Assembly: GCA_951804985.1 (NCBI GenBank)
Contig: OX638133.1
Coordinates: 29,165,963-29,229,962, forward strand
Source of the DNA: Dryomyza anilis
Taxonomy: Eukaryota; Arthropoda; Insecta; Diptera; Dryomyzidae
Length of the DNA: 64,000 nt
Direction: 5' to 3'
Positions 33,795 through 45,959 of the stretch are shown here, one piece after another; positions within the stretch are counted from its first letter, which is position 1, and each line of letters starts with the position of its first letter. The notes below the pieces were generated by a model, which saw only the letters and a list, made by a program, of their open reading frames with translations, was not told where the DNA came from and did not search any database. The translations under genes and the position numbers were made by a program.

Positions 33795-34920
33795 CACAAT
33801 GTTTCTCGTCAAACCACAATCTCTCCAAGATCTTCGATAACTAGAAACATTCTCGAACCAACTTTGATAAAATAGTTCTAGCTCGTAGCTGTATCGCTTC
33901 TATAATTTTAACATTTCTCGTATATTCAAATTTTATGACAACCCAGTCTGCTAAGTAGGGAGGTCCAAAATACATCGATATAATGGTTCGATACATCAAT
34001 ATTTTCCGATGAAATATAAGCCACAGAATCTATTCGATACATCGATGTATTTTTTCGATAGCTAAATTTAATTATTTATTTGAAATTAACACTTAAAATA
34101 ACCATTTGTTTCATACATGATTTTCGAGTTTTTTTCTCAAAATGACATAACATGGACTTAGATTTTTAGATATTTTGTATATTAAGAAAATGTTTCAAGT
34201 CAAACACTTATTTATTTTAAACTATTTATTTTGGTTATTTGACATATAAAATGTTATAAAATCTTAATCAAAATTTAAATTTTTTACCTAATAATTTTTC
34301 ATTCGATACATCGATGTTTTGGTTCGACCAAAATATCGATATTTATTTTAAATGGACATTCTTACTGCCAAGTTTCTGAGAGCATTGAGTTCTCGAAGCT
34401 TTCTCGAATTAACATCGATTCTAATTTTTAAAATGTCCCGTACATTCTAATTTAAGGACAAGATACGACATTTAAACATTTACCAGATCGATACCGCAAT
34501 TTTTGGAAGCAATTTTGAACGATGATTATTCTTTTCGATATCGATTCTATTTCGTAAAATATCTCGTACCGAGAAATCTCTGAAAGAACACATCGATATT
34601 TACCTACCATGTAGGTCCAATCTGATGATCAATATCGTTACGAGAATGGGTCTTAATTCGCCTGACGTAAACGATTTACATACTGGGAAGCTACGATATT
34701 AAAACATTTATCACGACGATATCGCTACATTTTTCAAAGCAATCTCCAACTTATCTCTTCGATATTGAGTTGAGTTTGTAAAATGTGTGGGGCCGATAAA
34801 ATTCCGATAGAACGTATCGATATCTACTTACTATATATGACCAATTTGACACACGATGTCAGCACGAAAAATATCGTGTAAATTCTCGACTTTTTGGCAT
34901 ACTGAGAAATTAGAAAATGT
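33795..34920 (-). repeat. About three inverted units of the TCGATATCGAA family
   Basis: Reverse-complement matches to 29165-29920 include AACATTTCTCGTA, GTTCTCGAAGCTTTCTCGAA, TATTTACCTACCATGTAGGT and ATCGTTACGAGA. A block rich in TTCGATACATCGATGT (about 33965-34345) interrupts it. Confidence 0.65.
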
Positions 34921-35039
34921 GAGTTAACTTTAATGAAAGTGTCTCCAAATTGAGTTTAATCTAATTAGGTGAATTTATTTATGAATACAGTTTTTAAAAA
35001 GGTTTACAATATAATTTTCAGTCATATATTTGATTGGTA

Positions 35040-36320
35040 GGTGTTAAATATAAAGTCGGTTCATATTTAAAGTACAAGAATGGCATTTCCATGGATCCTG
35101 AGAAATAAATCCCAAAATTCGCACAGAGTATATCGAAAAGTATTTTTAAAAACGATATCAATAAATGTTGTGTGGGTATTTATCGTACGAGATGTCGAGA
35201 AAAAAAATGTCGAAACCTAAAAATGTCCAAATTTTATATGAAATATGTCGAAAAAAACTTTGAAACTTAATTTTTTTTTATAGGACCAAAACATATCGAA
35301 AAATTAAAATGTCGAAATATCAAAAAGTTGAAATTCAAATTTCAAATCGTATTTGAGCCATTCCACACCAATTAAATCTGACTAAAGGAGACTTATGGAC
35401 CAACTGATAGAACGTTTACATAATTCAGAGTGTAGGTCAGAAGTCAATCAGTAGTAACGAATTTTATTCTGTATATTTATTGATCAGACAGCAAAGTTAA
35501 AATTAAAAAAGGCTTTATAAAAAAAAAAACTGATTTTTTATTTTTTATGATTACGCTGCATGTTTAAAATTAACCGCAAAATGGAACGAGTGTGGTTTAA
35601 GCCGGCAGACAGACAATAAAAAATTCATCTATATTTTAAAAACCAAAAATAAAAAAAAAAATATTCACAAAACAAACATGAAAAAAATACGCTGATATCT
35701 ATTGTCGATCGACGATCGTAAGTTAGGTGGCGCCAACAATATTAATATTTTTTTTTTATATAGTATTTCTTTTTTTCATATTGGTTACGCCTACTTTTCA
35801 GATACGTCAGCTAACTGGTTGGCGCGTCTTTGGTTGCGTGCTGCTTGCGAATGAGCAGAGGAGCAAAACATTCAAAAAATAAACCAAAAAAAAAAAATAA
35901 TAATAATAAAAAAGATATAAAAAAAAAATGAAAACAAAGCAAAAAAAAATTCAATTAAATCAGAAAATATACGATCACGATTTCGTATTCGAGATCAATT
36001 TTTGTGGTTTGTGGCGATTTTATTGGAACATAATTTGAAGTTGTTGGTATTATTATTATTGTTGTTGTTGTTATTAATGTTGTTGGTGTTATTGTTATTC
36101 TTATTGTTGTTGTTATTGATGTTATTGTTGTTGGTTGTTCCGATGTGATCGCGATTAAGTTTGTCTAACAATAAATTTAAAATAAATTATTTTTTTTTTA
36201 TATTTTTTTATGACATAGTCTGAACGGCTTGACAACCGTCAAAAGCAGTTGAATTTTCGCCAACTCACAAAATAGTACTATTTATAATAGTACTTTATGG
36301 CAGTCAAACATTTTTCTCTG
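35040..36320. other. Intron 2 sequence with poly-A tracts and a GTT/ATT microsatellite
   Basis: 35180-35340 has short ATGTCGAAA repeats. 35695-35725 contains the palindromic TGTCGATCGACGATCG. 36040-36130 is a (GTT/ATT)n run. No gene. Confidence 0.45.
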
Positions 36321-36322
36321 TA

Positions 36323-36543
36323 CTCAGAAAAAATACTATATAAATAATAGTTTTTTTTACTATTAAAAATAGTCAATAGGATAAATTATTATTTTAACTG
36401 GAAAATACCATTAAATACTAGAAAATACCATGACATTGCCATTGAGTTTATATGAAAAGATTTATTTTTTGTATACTATTAAATCAATAATTGTCCTATT
36501 GATTAATTTTAATGGGATTTGAGGGAATTTTTTTCTGGGTGTG
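36323..36543 (-). mobile_element. MITE family C, second copy
   Basis: In reverse complement it reads like the element at 8960-9182: CCCATTAAAATTAATCAATA, GGACAATTATTGATTTAATA and GTATACAAAAAATAAAT, with ends CTCAGAAAAAATACTA and TTTTTTTCTGGGTGTG. Confidence 0.75.
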
Positions 36544-38170
36544 ACAATTTCTCCCCGGGACATTTCTTCAACGCACATTTCTTACCTGATTTATTGTTCT
36601 CTAAGACAATGTCTTTCCGAAATTCATTCTTTTCCGTGACAATTTATTACCGAACAATTGTGCCCTAAACCAATTCTTGTTCGAGATAATTTTTTTTCGA
36701 GACAAATTCTTCCCCTGACCATTCTATTGCGTCACATATTTTCCTCATATATTTTAAGTTTTTATAAAGTAAATTTTACGCAACAAAATATCCACGAGTG
36801 GAAATACCAAAGGCCACCTGAAATGATCCTGATCAGGGTCGACTAGGGTAATCCGAATTTCAAATCCTCATAGGGCCACCTGATCCCCCCTTTACAAAGA
36901 ATCCTGATCTAAAGTATACTGATTTGACACTTATGAACACTTATGAAAAAATCTGATTGGAAATCGTATTATCATAATTTAATCGAGATATTATTAACAA
37001 CCTTTTGTAATAAAATTGGGTAAAAAAATATTTTAACAAAATATTCTAATAAATAAATTTTAATTTATCAAAACGTTGACCTATAGAAACAAACCATTTT
37101 TTGTTTAAAAGGGCTCGAATTTGATAAAAATTACTCTCAGAAGAATTTAAATATATATCGAATGGTATAAGGTTAGGATAAGGGTAATACAAGGAAGCTT
37201 GATCAGGGAACCTGATCTGGATAGCAACTTCGAATAGCGTCACGTTTTGAATCAGACACTCATGTAGAAACCTGATCATTACCTAAAAATAAGGTATGTC
37301 TGAACAGGCAATAATCGCATCCTGAACAAAATTTTCGCACGGGTCTCTGAGAATAATTGTCCCGAGATGAATAGGCTCGGGTAAGAAATGTCTAACATAA
37401 ATTTAAACCAAATATATTTTATTGACAAAGCCTGATATCGAACAGCATAAAACATACGTCTTTATAAAAAATACTTTATGGCAGTCGAACAGTTTTGCCC
37501 GACATATTCTCTGCGAGTCAATTTTTCTACGCATTCTTAGGAAATTTCTCTCAAGACAATATTTCCCCGACAATTCGTAATAATTATACTCAAGACAATT
37601 CCTAAGAAATACTCTCCAGAGACAATTCTATTCCGAGATAATTCTTATCAAGATAAATCCAATTTCCATGAAATTCTTTTCAAACCAGTTCTTCTCATGA
37701 CAATTTTTCCTCGACATTTTTCCCCGTGATAATTTTTCTCAGCTATTTCCCTCGAAGACTTTTCAAACACAGATGTGGAAACCTTATCATTACCTCAAAA
37801 TAAGGCATGTCGGATCAGGCAATGTTCGCATCCTGAACAAAATTTCCAAACGGATCTCTGAGAATAATTGTCCCGAGAAGAATTGGCTCGGGTAATAAAT
37901 ATCTAAAATAAATTTAAACCAAATATATTTTTATTGACAAAGTCTGACATTCAATAGTATATAACATGCTACTGCATCAAAATCTCAGACATAAATAATA
38001 CTCTTTTTAAATAATACTTTATGACAGTCGAACAATCTTCCCTGACATATCCTTTGCGAGTCAATTTTTCTACGCACATTTTTGTCCCAGAAAATTCTTT
38101 CCACAGAGAACTCCTGGTCGTGAAAATTTCCCATGATCAGTTTTACCTCAAATTTTTATAAGGGTAGGTA
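36540..38170. repeat. Degenerate minisatellite, units like GACAATTCTTCCCGTGATAA
   Basis: Loose repeats of GA(C/T)AATTCTT with CCC-G-GA elements at 36540-36760 and 37490-37760. It embeds a 180-bp segment found twice: 37270-37450 and 37782-37965 (ATCATTACCT, GCATCCTGAACAAAATTT, TCTCTGAGAATAATTGTCCC). The reason for retention is unknown; there is no coding signal. Confidence 0.75.
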
Positions 38171-38239
38171 TATTAACGCAGTAGAATTTATGCAAGGATT
38201 ATGATCGGGAAGCGACCTTTGTATTTTTACCTTCTCATA

Positions 38240-38455
38240 ACCCGAGAAGGTTCATTTCGGGGCAGTGGCAATTTCGGGGAAGTGTCCATTTCGGGGAAGA
38301 GTCCATTTCGGTGAATTGTCCATTTCGGGGAAATGTTTATTCGGGGAAATGTCCAATCGGAGAAATGTTTATTTCGGGGAAATGTCCAATCGGGGAAGTG
38401 TTTACTTCGGAAAAATGGCTTCGGGAAAATGTCGTTCGGGGAAATGTACATGAAC
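38240..38455. repeat. Minisatellite, unit TTCGGGGAAATGTCCA (16-22 bp)
   Basis: About ten or eleven units, for example TTTCGGGGAAGTGTCCA, TCGGGGAAATGTTTATT and TCGGGGAAGTGTTTACT. Both strands give an open frame here because the units are so regular; neither is a gene. The same unit, more decayed, fills 49650-50230 and 51350-52800. Confidence 0.9.
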
Positions 38456-38589
38456 CGTGACAAACATGATCTGGTCATTTGATCATGTCTACCATAATAG
38501 TGAAAATTTCTATTAGATTACAAAATTTATTTTCATAAAAAATTCACAAAATAGTACTAAAAATATTTTTATAACAAAATACTTAAAAA

Positions 38590-39440
38590 TTACTACTAAA
38601 AATCGCAGTTACGCCTGCTGCTTTACACGCGACTGCGACCTGCCGCGCGCGTTTTTATATTTTTTCGTTGCGGCGCGATCGAGCGGCGCCAAATGTGAAC
38701 GCGCAACCGAACGAACGCGTTGTCGCCGCAGAACTTGTTTGACGACCTTGGCTCGTAAAATCTGTTTTATTGTTGTTGTTGTCATCATTATTTTATCGTT
38801 GTTGTTCATTATATTGTATTTTTTTCCACAAAATTAATTTATGTTGTTTTATTTTGTATATAAATTTTTGTTTCTGTTTTTTTTTTCGTCATGTTTAGTT
38901 GTTGTTTTTCTATGAATTTCAATTTTTCATACAACTCTTCGAAACATCAACGTGGTGGCGACAGTAGCGACAACGCGGCATGGCACTTCGTCGCACAGCC
39001 AGCAGTCGCACTTGTACCGAGGAGGATTCGAATCGGCTCCACTATACTTGGACTCGGTCAGCTGCAAAATTGCGAGAACGACATTAAAATGCGTAAGTGG
39101 AAAGACTATGAAAAAAAAAACGCGTGCCAAGACAGCAGTTGCCAAAAATATATATTTTTTTTCTTTTTCAATTCGTCCCATGCAAGGCGTTGCTGTGTCA
39201 GAAAATTGCATTTCCCATGAGGCGTCTATGAAATGCATAGAAAAAGAAGAAAGTTGTTGACAGGCCGCAATAATGTGCAGGACACCGCCTGCTTGCCGGC
39301 CGTCCGGCCTGCATTGCTTCAGTGTCCTGCCCACGGACTTTGGGCCTACTCACAACGACGAGTGTCCTGGCGAGTGCAATTGTCGCCATTTGTCTCCTCT
39401 CTCGACATTATTCGTATTACACTGTGTCGCACACTCTCAC
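38590..39440. promoter_or_regulatory. GC-balanced single-copy island in intron 2, candidate regulatory region
   Basis: 38600-38740 includes GCGCGCG, GCGGCGCGATCGAGCGGCGC and many CGAACG words. 39240-39440 has a GC-rich block with GCCGGCCGTCCGGCC. Several frames of 60-135 codons are open on either strand, all without domains and mutually overlapping. A short cysteine-rich frame (about 39273-39518, plus strand) might tempt as an exon but is not bounded or conserved as far as I can see. Confidence 0.22.
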
Positions 39441-39479
39441 ACCAATAACTGCCATCATACAGGGTCAAGTCCTACTCGG

Positions 39480-41510
39480 GTAATTCTTCATTGCAATTCT
39501 TTGTCGAAAAATGATTGAGAGACAGTTTTTCCCACTTTACACATTCTTAACAATTTATTCCCGACAATTTTTGTCTCGTAATAATTCTTAGGAAATTTCT
39601 CCCAAGGCAATACTTCTCTGACAATTCTATTCCGTGATAATTCTACTCAAGGCAATTCTTCTCAAGACAATTCCTACCAAATCTTTTCACACTTTTCAGA
39701 CAACTTTTCATTAGACAGTACTTCCCCTAAAATACTCTCCAGAGATAATCCATTTGAAGACAATTCTATCCCGAAATAATTCCTAACAAGATGATTTCCA
39801 ATTTCCACTAAATTTTATTTTCTTCCCACAATTATTCCCTGAATATTCTTTCCGGTGATAATTTTTCTCAATCCAGGGAAGATTTACCCTCTAAGACTTT
39901 TCAAACTTTTTAGAAAACACTTCCCGACGATTCTTTCAAGAAATAATTCATCTGAAGACATTTTCTCCTCATACTTAGTTGTTTGAAGTACTGTCTCCAA
40001 TAGTACTTCCCTGAAAATACTTGCCAGATATAATTCTTTTCAATACAATTTTATTCCGAGATCATTCTTATCAAGATGATTTAAATTTCCATGCAATTCT
40101 TATCAAGCCAGTTCTTTTTCCCCGACTATTCTTTCCAGTAATAATTTTTCTCAAGCTATTTACCTCGAAGACTTTTCTAACTTTCTCGACAACTCTTTAC
40201 GACAATTTTTTCAAGAATTGAGAAGAAAATCCCCTCAAAACTTTCAGACAACTCTTCACCAACAGTACTTCATCAATAATACAGAGATAATTCTTGTCAA
40301 GACAATTCTAATCCGCGATCATTCTTATCAAGATAATTTAAATTTTCATGAAATTCTTACCAAGCCAGTTCTTCCCATGACAATTTTTCCCCAACTTATC
40401 TTTCCCGTGATATTTTTTTTCAAGCCAATATCTTCAAGCCAAAATCGTCTGCACGAAACTATTTAGACCGAAAACTATTTCCCGTGCTAATTCTTTTCAA
40501 TATAATTTCTATGAGGAGTTTCCCGACTTACTATCCAAATAACATTTCATCAACAGGACGTCCTCGAAAGGTCTTCCCCGAAAATTATATCCTGAGATTC
40601 ATTTCCAGGATATTCATCTAAAGAAAGTTCTTCCTATGACAATTCTGCACGAAACAATTTAGCCCGACAATTCCTTCCCGTGATAATTCCTTTCAATACA
40701 ATTTCTATGAGGTTTTTCCAGACTTATTATCCAAACAACTTTTCAGCAACACGACGTCCTCGAAAATTGTACTCAGGGATAACTATTTTTAAGACAGTTC
40801 ATCTTCACGACCTTATTCTCCAAAAAATCTTCAAGGTGCTTATTTTTCAGAAAATTCTTCCCAAGACACTTCTTCCTATGATAATTCTTTCCCGTACTAT
40901 TTTTTCTCAATTCAATTTATTAACAGACTTTTCCAACTTTCTAGATAACCCCTCACCAACAGGACTTTCCCCATAATTCTTTCCCTAGATTATTCATCTT
41001 GCGACAATTCATGCTCAAGATAAATCTGCTAAATCTTTACCGATAATACTTTCCAGACTAATATACCTCGACATTATTTGCAGAAATTATTTCAATTAGG
41101 CCAATTCTTCCCGTGATTATTTTACTTAACACATTTTACATCTCAATACAGTTATTCTGCGACAAGTCTAGTTCTTCTCCGACAATTTTGTCTCAAGACA
41201 ATTACTCCCTTCTTCGACTATATAATTTCCTAACAATTGTCAAGATATTTCTTTGCCAACATATTTCTTTCCCAAGATACATTCTTATCAAAACATTTCT
41301 TTTCCAAGACATTTCTCTCCCAAGATATTTCTTTCCCAATATATTTTGTTCCCAAGATATTTCTTTTCCAAGATATTTTTCTCTCCCAAGATATTTCTTT
41401 CCCAAGATAATTCTTCTCAAGACAATTGCTCATATCCCAATAATACTTCACCGATTGTACTTCCCGGACAATTCTCTACTGAGTTTTTTGTAACAAGAAA
41501 ATTCATTTCA
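39480..41510. repeat. Two-kilobase degenerate minisatellite (GACAATTCTTCCC type)
   Basis: Continuous loose units such as GACAATTCTTCTCAAGACAA, CCCGTGATAATTCT and TCCGAGATCATTCTTATCAA. Larger units are duplicated, e.g. 40028-40200 with 40285-40440 and with 37625-37760. At 41230-41420 a younger, nearly exact sub-array of CCAAGATATTTCTTTC is found. Open frames of up to 126 codons here come from the regular units. Confidence 0.85.
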
Positions 41511-42658
41511 GGCAAATTTTTCCTTCCCAAAACTATGGAATTACCGTATTTCAAAATCTACAATTTACAATTTTTTCTTAAATTCGATATTCTGATTCTT
41601 TTGAAACCAGCATATACAGAACAATTTTAAAAACATATATACCTAAACTATACTGTATCTATATTCTTTCGATCAAAAGCTATAGGCCCCTTTTGCAATT
41701 TAAAACATTATTTCTGGCGCTATTTCAGATGACAATAAATTTACTTTATAATGTCTTTATGTGACACCCATCTGCACCATAATGCCAAATTAAAACAACT
41801 ACAACGAAAACTATATAAAGTACAGAGTACACTAGAAAAAAAACTCTAAGAATGAGCACAACGTAAGGTCAATGATTGGATTAAGTTTCTGTACCATAAA
41901 AGCGACAAAACGAGTTGAGTTGAGTTGACCGCTGGCTGCTAACTGCTAGAAGGCATTTTGGCAACACTTTTGCAAACCAAAAGAATAAAAAACATAAAAA
42001 ATAAATAAAAAAATAAAAATAAAATCGGAAAAAGAATTTCAATACTTTGTACTAGCAGACGTTCAAATTATAACAAAGGCATGCAATGCATTTTAAGGCT
42101 ATAAAAACTATGAAATTTGCATTTTTATTTGGACGCTATTTCAATAAATCACAAATTGTCGCCGTATGAATTTCATACGTTTTGTGTGATATTTTATTCG
42201 AAAAAGATTCAATTATGAGTTGTTGAAACTTAACTTATGGAAGCCATCAAAAGCATTTTATTATTATTTTTATTGTGAGGCTTTTTAATGCAGAATTAAA
42301 TTTTCCAAACAAATTTGGGAAGTTGCCATTTTTTTGCAAGTTATTTTTATATGTTGTACTATGTAAAAAAAAAGAAAAGTTTCATCAATAATTTAACATT
42401 TTTAAAAACCTATTTTGTTTTAAAAGGTTAAGATTAACATGTATTGTTTTTTATATTTGAATTAACAGATAGAATATTTTTGAAAAAATTATGCCAAATA
42501 TAAACTTATCAGACATATTCTGTTATATTGTTTTAGAAGTAAAATTAATCAAATATATATCTATAAAAAACAAAAATGTATTTTGAATTTTAAATTTTAA
42601 ATAAAGAGGGATTAATATATTCTCATTATTTGTTAGCAATATTCTGATTCCCTAGTTT
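41511..42658. other. Intron 2 sequence, no gene
   Basis: 41820-41960 has a short mixed-composition stretch; the rest is AT-rich. Confidence 0.45.
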
Positions 42659-42659
42659 G

Positions 42660-42785
42660 TACACAGAATAAATAATCGACGTATATATAGCAACCGACAT
42701 TAATTGCATTCATTAATCAATCCAGCAATAAAATTCACTAATTTAATGAAAACATTTGCTATTGTTCGTTATTTCAGCAATTTCG
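42660..42785. mobile_element. MITE family B, left half only
   Basis: ACACAGAATAAATAATCGAC, ATAGCAACCGACATTAATTG, CATTCATTAATCAATCCAGC and TTTAATGAAAACATTTGC match the left half of the complete copy at 55043-55295, then the similarity stops. Confidence 0.85.
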
Positions 42786-42942
42786 TATTAGGGAAGACAT
42801 ATGGTCATTTCCAGAAAAACTTCAACCACGACCGAAAAATTCAAAATGCTCAAATCTTTGAAATAACGGTGGATTTGGAATCTGAAATATGTGAATATAA
42901 ATATGTGATTATTAATATTGTCATACACAAAATATTTTTATA

Positions 42943-43290
42943 AAATATCGTAGTGCAAATTTTCATACAGAACGTCCGAAATTATTCTGTGATTTATTAA
43001 AAAATAACTATAAACTTTAGGAACAAAGTGTATAAGTACAAAAATAAAGTAAATTGTCTCAGCTATGTTCTGAGAACATTCAAAAAAATATATTGTACAC
43101 CAAAACTATTTTTAGAAAAATAATCGTAGTGATAATTTCTATACGGAACTTTTTGTTCCTTCCGGAATTTTTCTGGGATTTATTATGAAAAAACTATAGA
43201 CTTTGGAAACAATGTGTAAATATACAAATAAAGCACTTGATTTCAGCTATTTGCTAAAATAATTCAAAAAAATATTTTGTACGCAAAGTT
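42943..43290. repeat. Tandem duplication, two units of about 175 bp
   Basis: Unit 1 (from ATCGTAGTGCAAATTTTCAT) and unit 2 (from ATCGTAGTGATAATTTCTAT) share GATTTATTA, AACTATA(A/G)ACTTT, GTGTA(T/A)A(A/T)(G/A)TAC, CAGCTAT and TTCAAAAAAATAT(A/T)TTGTAC. Confidence 0.8.
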
Positions 43291-43691
43291 CGCTGAATTT
43301 TTTAAGTTTTCATATGAACCTCGACATGCACTACCGTTTTTTATCCCGTCTAGAAAAACAACTTTAATTTATATCTGTTGATCTACCGTATAGAATTAGA
43401 TAATTTTTTGCAGAAGTTTAGTTCTATTTAAATACTAAAAGAAGATATTAAAGTTTAATGCCACGTCTGGAACCCCAGGAAATGCCCATATTTGGCATAT
43501 ACCTGATCGGATTATTACAAGGTAAAATAAAAATACATCACTCAATTCACGGTCGTGAATTTAGTACAATTTTTACAAGCGTTATCGATTAGAATTTGTA
43601 TAGATTTTCAAAAAAAAAATATTTTTTTAGAATAATAAATATGTTTTACTTCCACAACGACAACATAAATAAAAATGATATATCAACTCAC

Positions 43692-43777
43692 CTGACATGC
43701 ACACTTAAAACATTTCGAATTTTTGATTCCTTGAATCTGCACCTCTTCGCCTTCATTGGAACAGGATTGCATAATAC
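43692..43777 (-). CDS. cv-2: cv-2 coding exon 2: first half of VWC1
   Basis: This 86-bp exon completes codon 103 and encodes residues 104-131. It starts after TTTTCAG (AG at 43779-43778) and ends CAG|GTGAGT, a near-consensus donor. The peptide contains the first VWC cysteine (C108), an acidic GEE stretch and the characteristic CxxCxC motif (C125, C128, C130). The intron that follows is phase 0 and cuts VWC1 between its two subdomains. In vertebrate CV2/BMPER the N-terminal VWC1 is the main BMP-binding module; by inference this exon carries much of that surface. It is isolated, with 15.8 kb of intron on one side and 24.1 kb on the other, and a foldback MITE remnant begins only about 70 bp from its acceptor. 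Confidence 0.93.
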
Positions 43778-43845
43778 CTGAAAATATAGATTGTAATTTT
43801 ATTAAATTTTCTTATGTTTTATGTTTTAATGACTTATAATACAAA

Positions 43846-44015
43846 CACAGAAAAAATAATCCATGTAAATATTTTATTTATTATTAATTAATCAATTATT
43901 AATCAATCCAGCAATTAAATTCACTAATTTAATGAAAACATTTGCTATTCATCGTTAAATCAGCAACTCCGTTTGCTAATATAAATATTTGTACGTCAAT
44001 GAAGCAAATATAATT
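43846..44015. mobile_element. MITE family B, truncated copy near exon 2
   Basis: Starts CACAGAAAAAATAATCCATG and includes TTAATCAATCCAGCAA, TTTAATGAAAACATTTGCTA and AATATTTGTACGTCAATG. It lies about 70 bp upstream (in transcription sense) of the exon 2 acceptor. Confidence 0.8.
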
Positions 44016-44352
44016 GCTTTTTTATCATTAGTATTAAATTCTCGAAAATAATTCAAAACCCAATAGAAAAAAATATAACTATTTCAGTTTTAGATCCAAA
44101 ATACTTTAAAGGTAATTGGAGTACTGGCAATAGGTTCGAAACTTAAATTAAGTATGACAATTTTTTGAAATTTCGAATACAAATTTCAGAAAAACTTTAA
44201 GTGATAGAAAAAAACTGCATGAAAATCAGCACTCGGTTCACTACATAATACTAGCATTTCCAATTCCGAAATCTACATATTTAAAAGTAATTTGCAAAAC
44301 GTTGTGAAATATTAAAATTTTGAAAAAGTGTATCAACGCTGTTTACGGAAAC

Positions 44353-44875
44353 GATTAACACAGAAAACTGATTTATTGTGGCAACCTCCTAGTCAGTAAT
44401 CATGCGATTGTGGCAACGTTTTAGTCACCAAGCATGAGGTTGTTTCAACCTCCAAGTCAACAAGCATGTGTTTGTTGCAACCTTTAATTGGGGAGCATGA
44501 GGTGTTGCACTTTCAAATTGAATTTTTATTTCTGTATGTATCCATAAGAGTTAGTAAGAATCTGGTCACCGAAATGTTAATAGACATGATGTAGCCATTT
44601 ATCACTTATTTTGTTGATGCATTTATTACTTATTTTGTTGAAACGTACTCAGTTGCTGTAACAAATGCACGAAGTTCGAATTTGGGCAGAATGAAAACTG
44701 CAGTCATGAGGTTACGGCAACCGAATGTGCTTTTGCGCGAACTAACATTTCAGTGATAGTACACACATTTCATTTTAATGACATGAGGTTACAACAAATG
44801 TATTTCGGTTGCAATAATGAAATGCTGGTTCGATTAAACTCATGCCAAGAGTGGATTTGTTTGTGTGTACTTGAC
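44353..44875. mobile_element. Possible MITE with family-A-like ends
   Basis: Left end ACACAGAAAACTGATTTATT. The right end reverse complement is ACACACAAACAAATCCACTC then TTGGCATGAG, close to the family A left end. The inside repeats TGGCAACCTCCTAGTCA and AGCATGAGGTT-type words at about 44380-44510. The boundaries need alignment. Confidence 0.4.
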
Positions 44876-45119
44876 GAGTGCAATTTTAACTGCAAATACC
44901 TGCAAGTTATAGATCACAAAACCAACAATGTAAAAAAAAATTTAATAAAAAAAAAATCAAATCGAATATTGTTGTAAAGACTACATGTACAATATACATC
45001 GTGAGGTCACACACAACATCTGTGAAAAGTGGCAACGTTGCGCATGCATCGGAAAACTAGAGTCAAAATATCGTTAGACTTTGGTCTGACATAAAAGCCA
45101 GGTTTATTTTCAGCAAATT

Positions 45120-45600
45120 GTTGTTTTTTTTTGCGTTATTATGTTTCTGCTGCCACTTTTGTTTTTGTTGTTATTGATGGTGTTGTGGTTGTTAGTACTG
45201 TTGTTGCTGCTGCTGCGGTTGTTGTCATTGATGCTAGCAATAAATTATTTTGAAACAGGTGTTTTTGTGACCACAACCAAAATGAACAAAAAAAAAAAAA
45301 AAATAGTATCAGCTGCAACAAAAACAATAAAATAAAAAAAAAAATACAACAACGTGATCAACATGTAGCATAGCAACATAAAGACCTGTAAAGTATATAT
45401 TGGAAACATGCTGCCCGCATGTTGCAGTTGGTGATTCGCCTTATGTTGGTTGCAGTTCAGTAAAAGCGGTCGCACGTATTTATGTTGCTGCCGAGCGCTG
45501 CAGCATGTTGCAAACGATTCATGTTGCAGACAGCATTAGCGATGTAATTCATTTAATTCCTATAAATACCCATCCACGGTGATGACTTTTTCAATACCAT
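45120..45600. other. GTT microsatellite and single-copy island in intron 1
   Basis: 45120-45235 is (GTT/GCT)n. 45400-45560 is GC-balanced with repeated ATGTTGC/TGCAGC words. No domain in any frame. Confidence 0.4.
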
Positions 45601-45632
45601 CGTCATTGCATAAATTAAACTCACCAACTACA

Positions 45633-45932
45633 CACACAGAATAGAGATTTGTTGCGCCAACCAACTCTTTGCCCAACCAACTTATTCGGTTCTCTCAAAC
45701 GCTTAGTCGGTTGTTATTGTCAAAAGAATAAGAGTTGTAGTTTGTATTGCAACCAATTTCGAACTGTTTTAGAACAATTTAGTACTAGACTAAATTGTTC
45801 TAAATACTCATCTTTCATGTGTATAGGCTAATATGGCAGTTCCGTAATTTGTAAACCATTCGATTTAACCGAATGAAGTTAGTTGGTACAACTAACTTTA
45901 TATTCTTCCAACCTCATGCCAAAAGAGGATTT
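45633..45932 (-). mobile_element. MITE family A, copy 7, opposite orientation
   Basis: Starts CACACAGAATAGAGATTTG, the reverse complement of the family's right end, and includes CAACCAACTTATTCGGTTCT and GCAACCAATTTCGAACTG. It ends CTCATGCCAAAAGAGGATTT without the terminal CTGTGTG, so the end is eroded. Confidence 0.88.
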
Positions 45933-45959
45933 AATTCATTCGTTTTCTACCAATTTTGA

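Noticed and set aside
39273..39518. Short cysteine-rich frame (ECPGECNCR) suggestive of an extracellular domain exon
   Set aside because: The cysteine spacing fits neither VWC nor LRRNT, three other frames are open over the same GC-rich stretch, and flanking splice sites with matching phase were not found.
41113..41630. 125-codon frames with FPRYF-like repeats
   Set aside because: Products of the regular CCAAGATATTTCTTTC array.
45120..45235. Possible coding poly-leucine/valine stretch
   Set aside because: (GTT/GCT)n microsatellite open on both strands.
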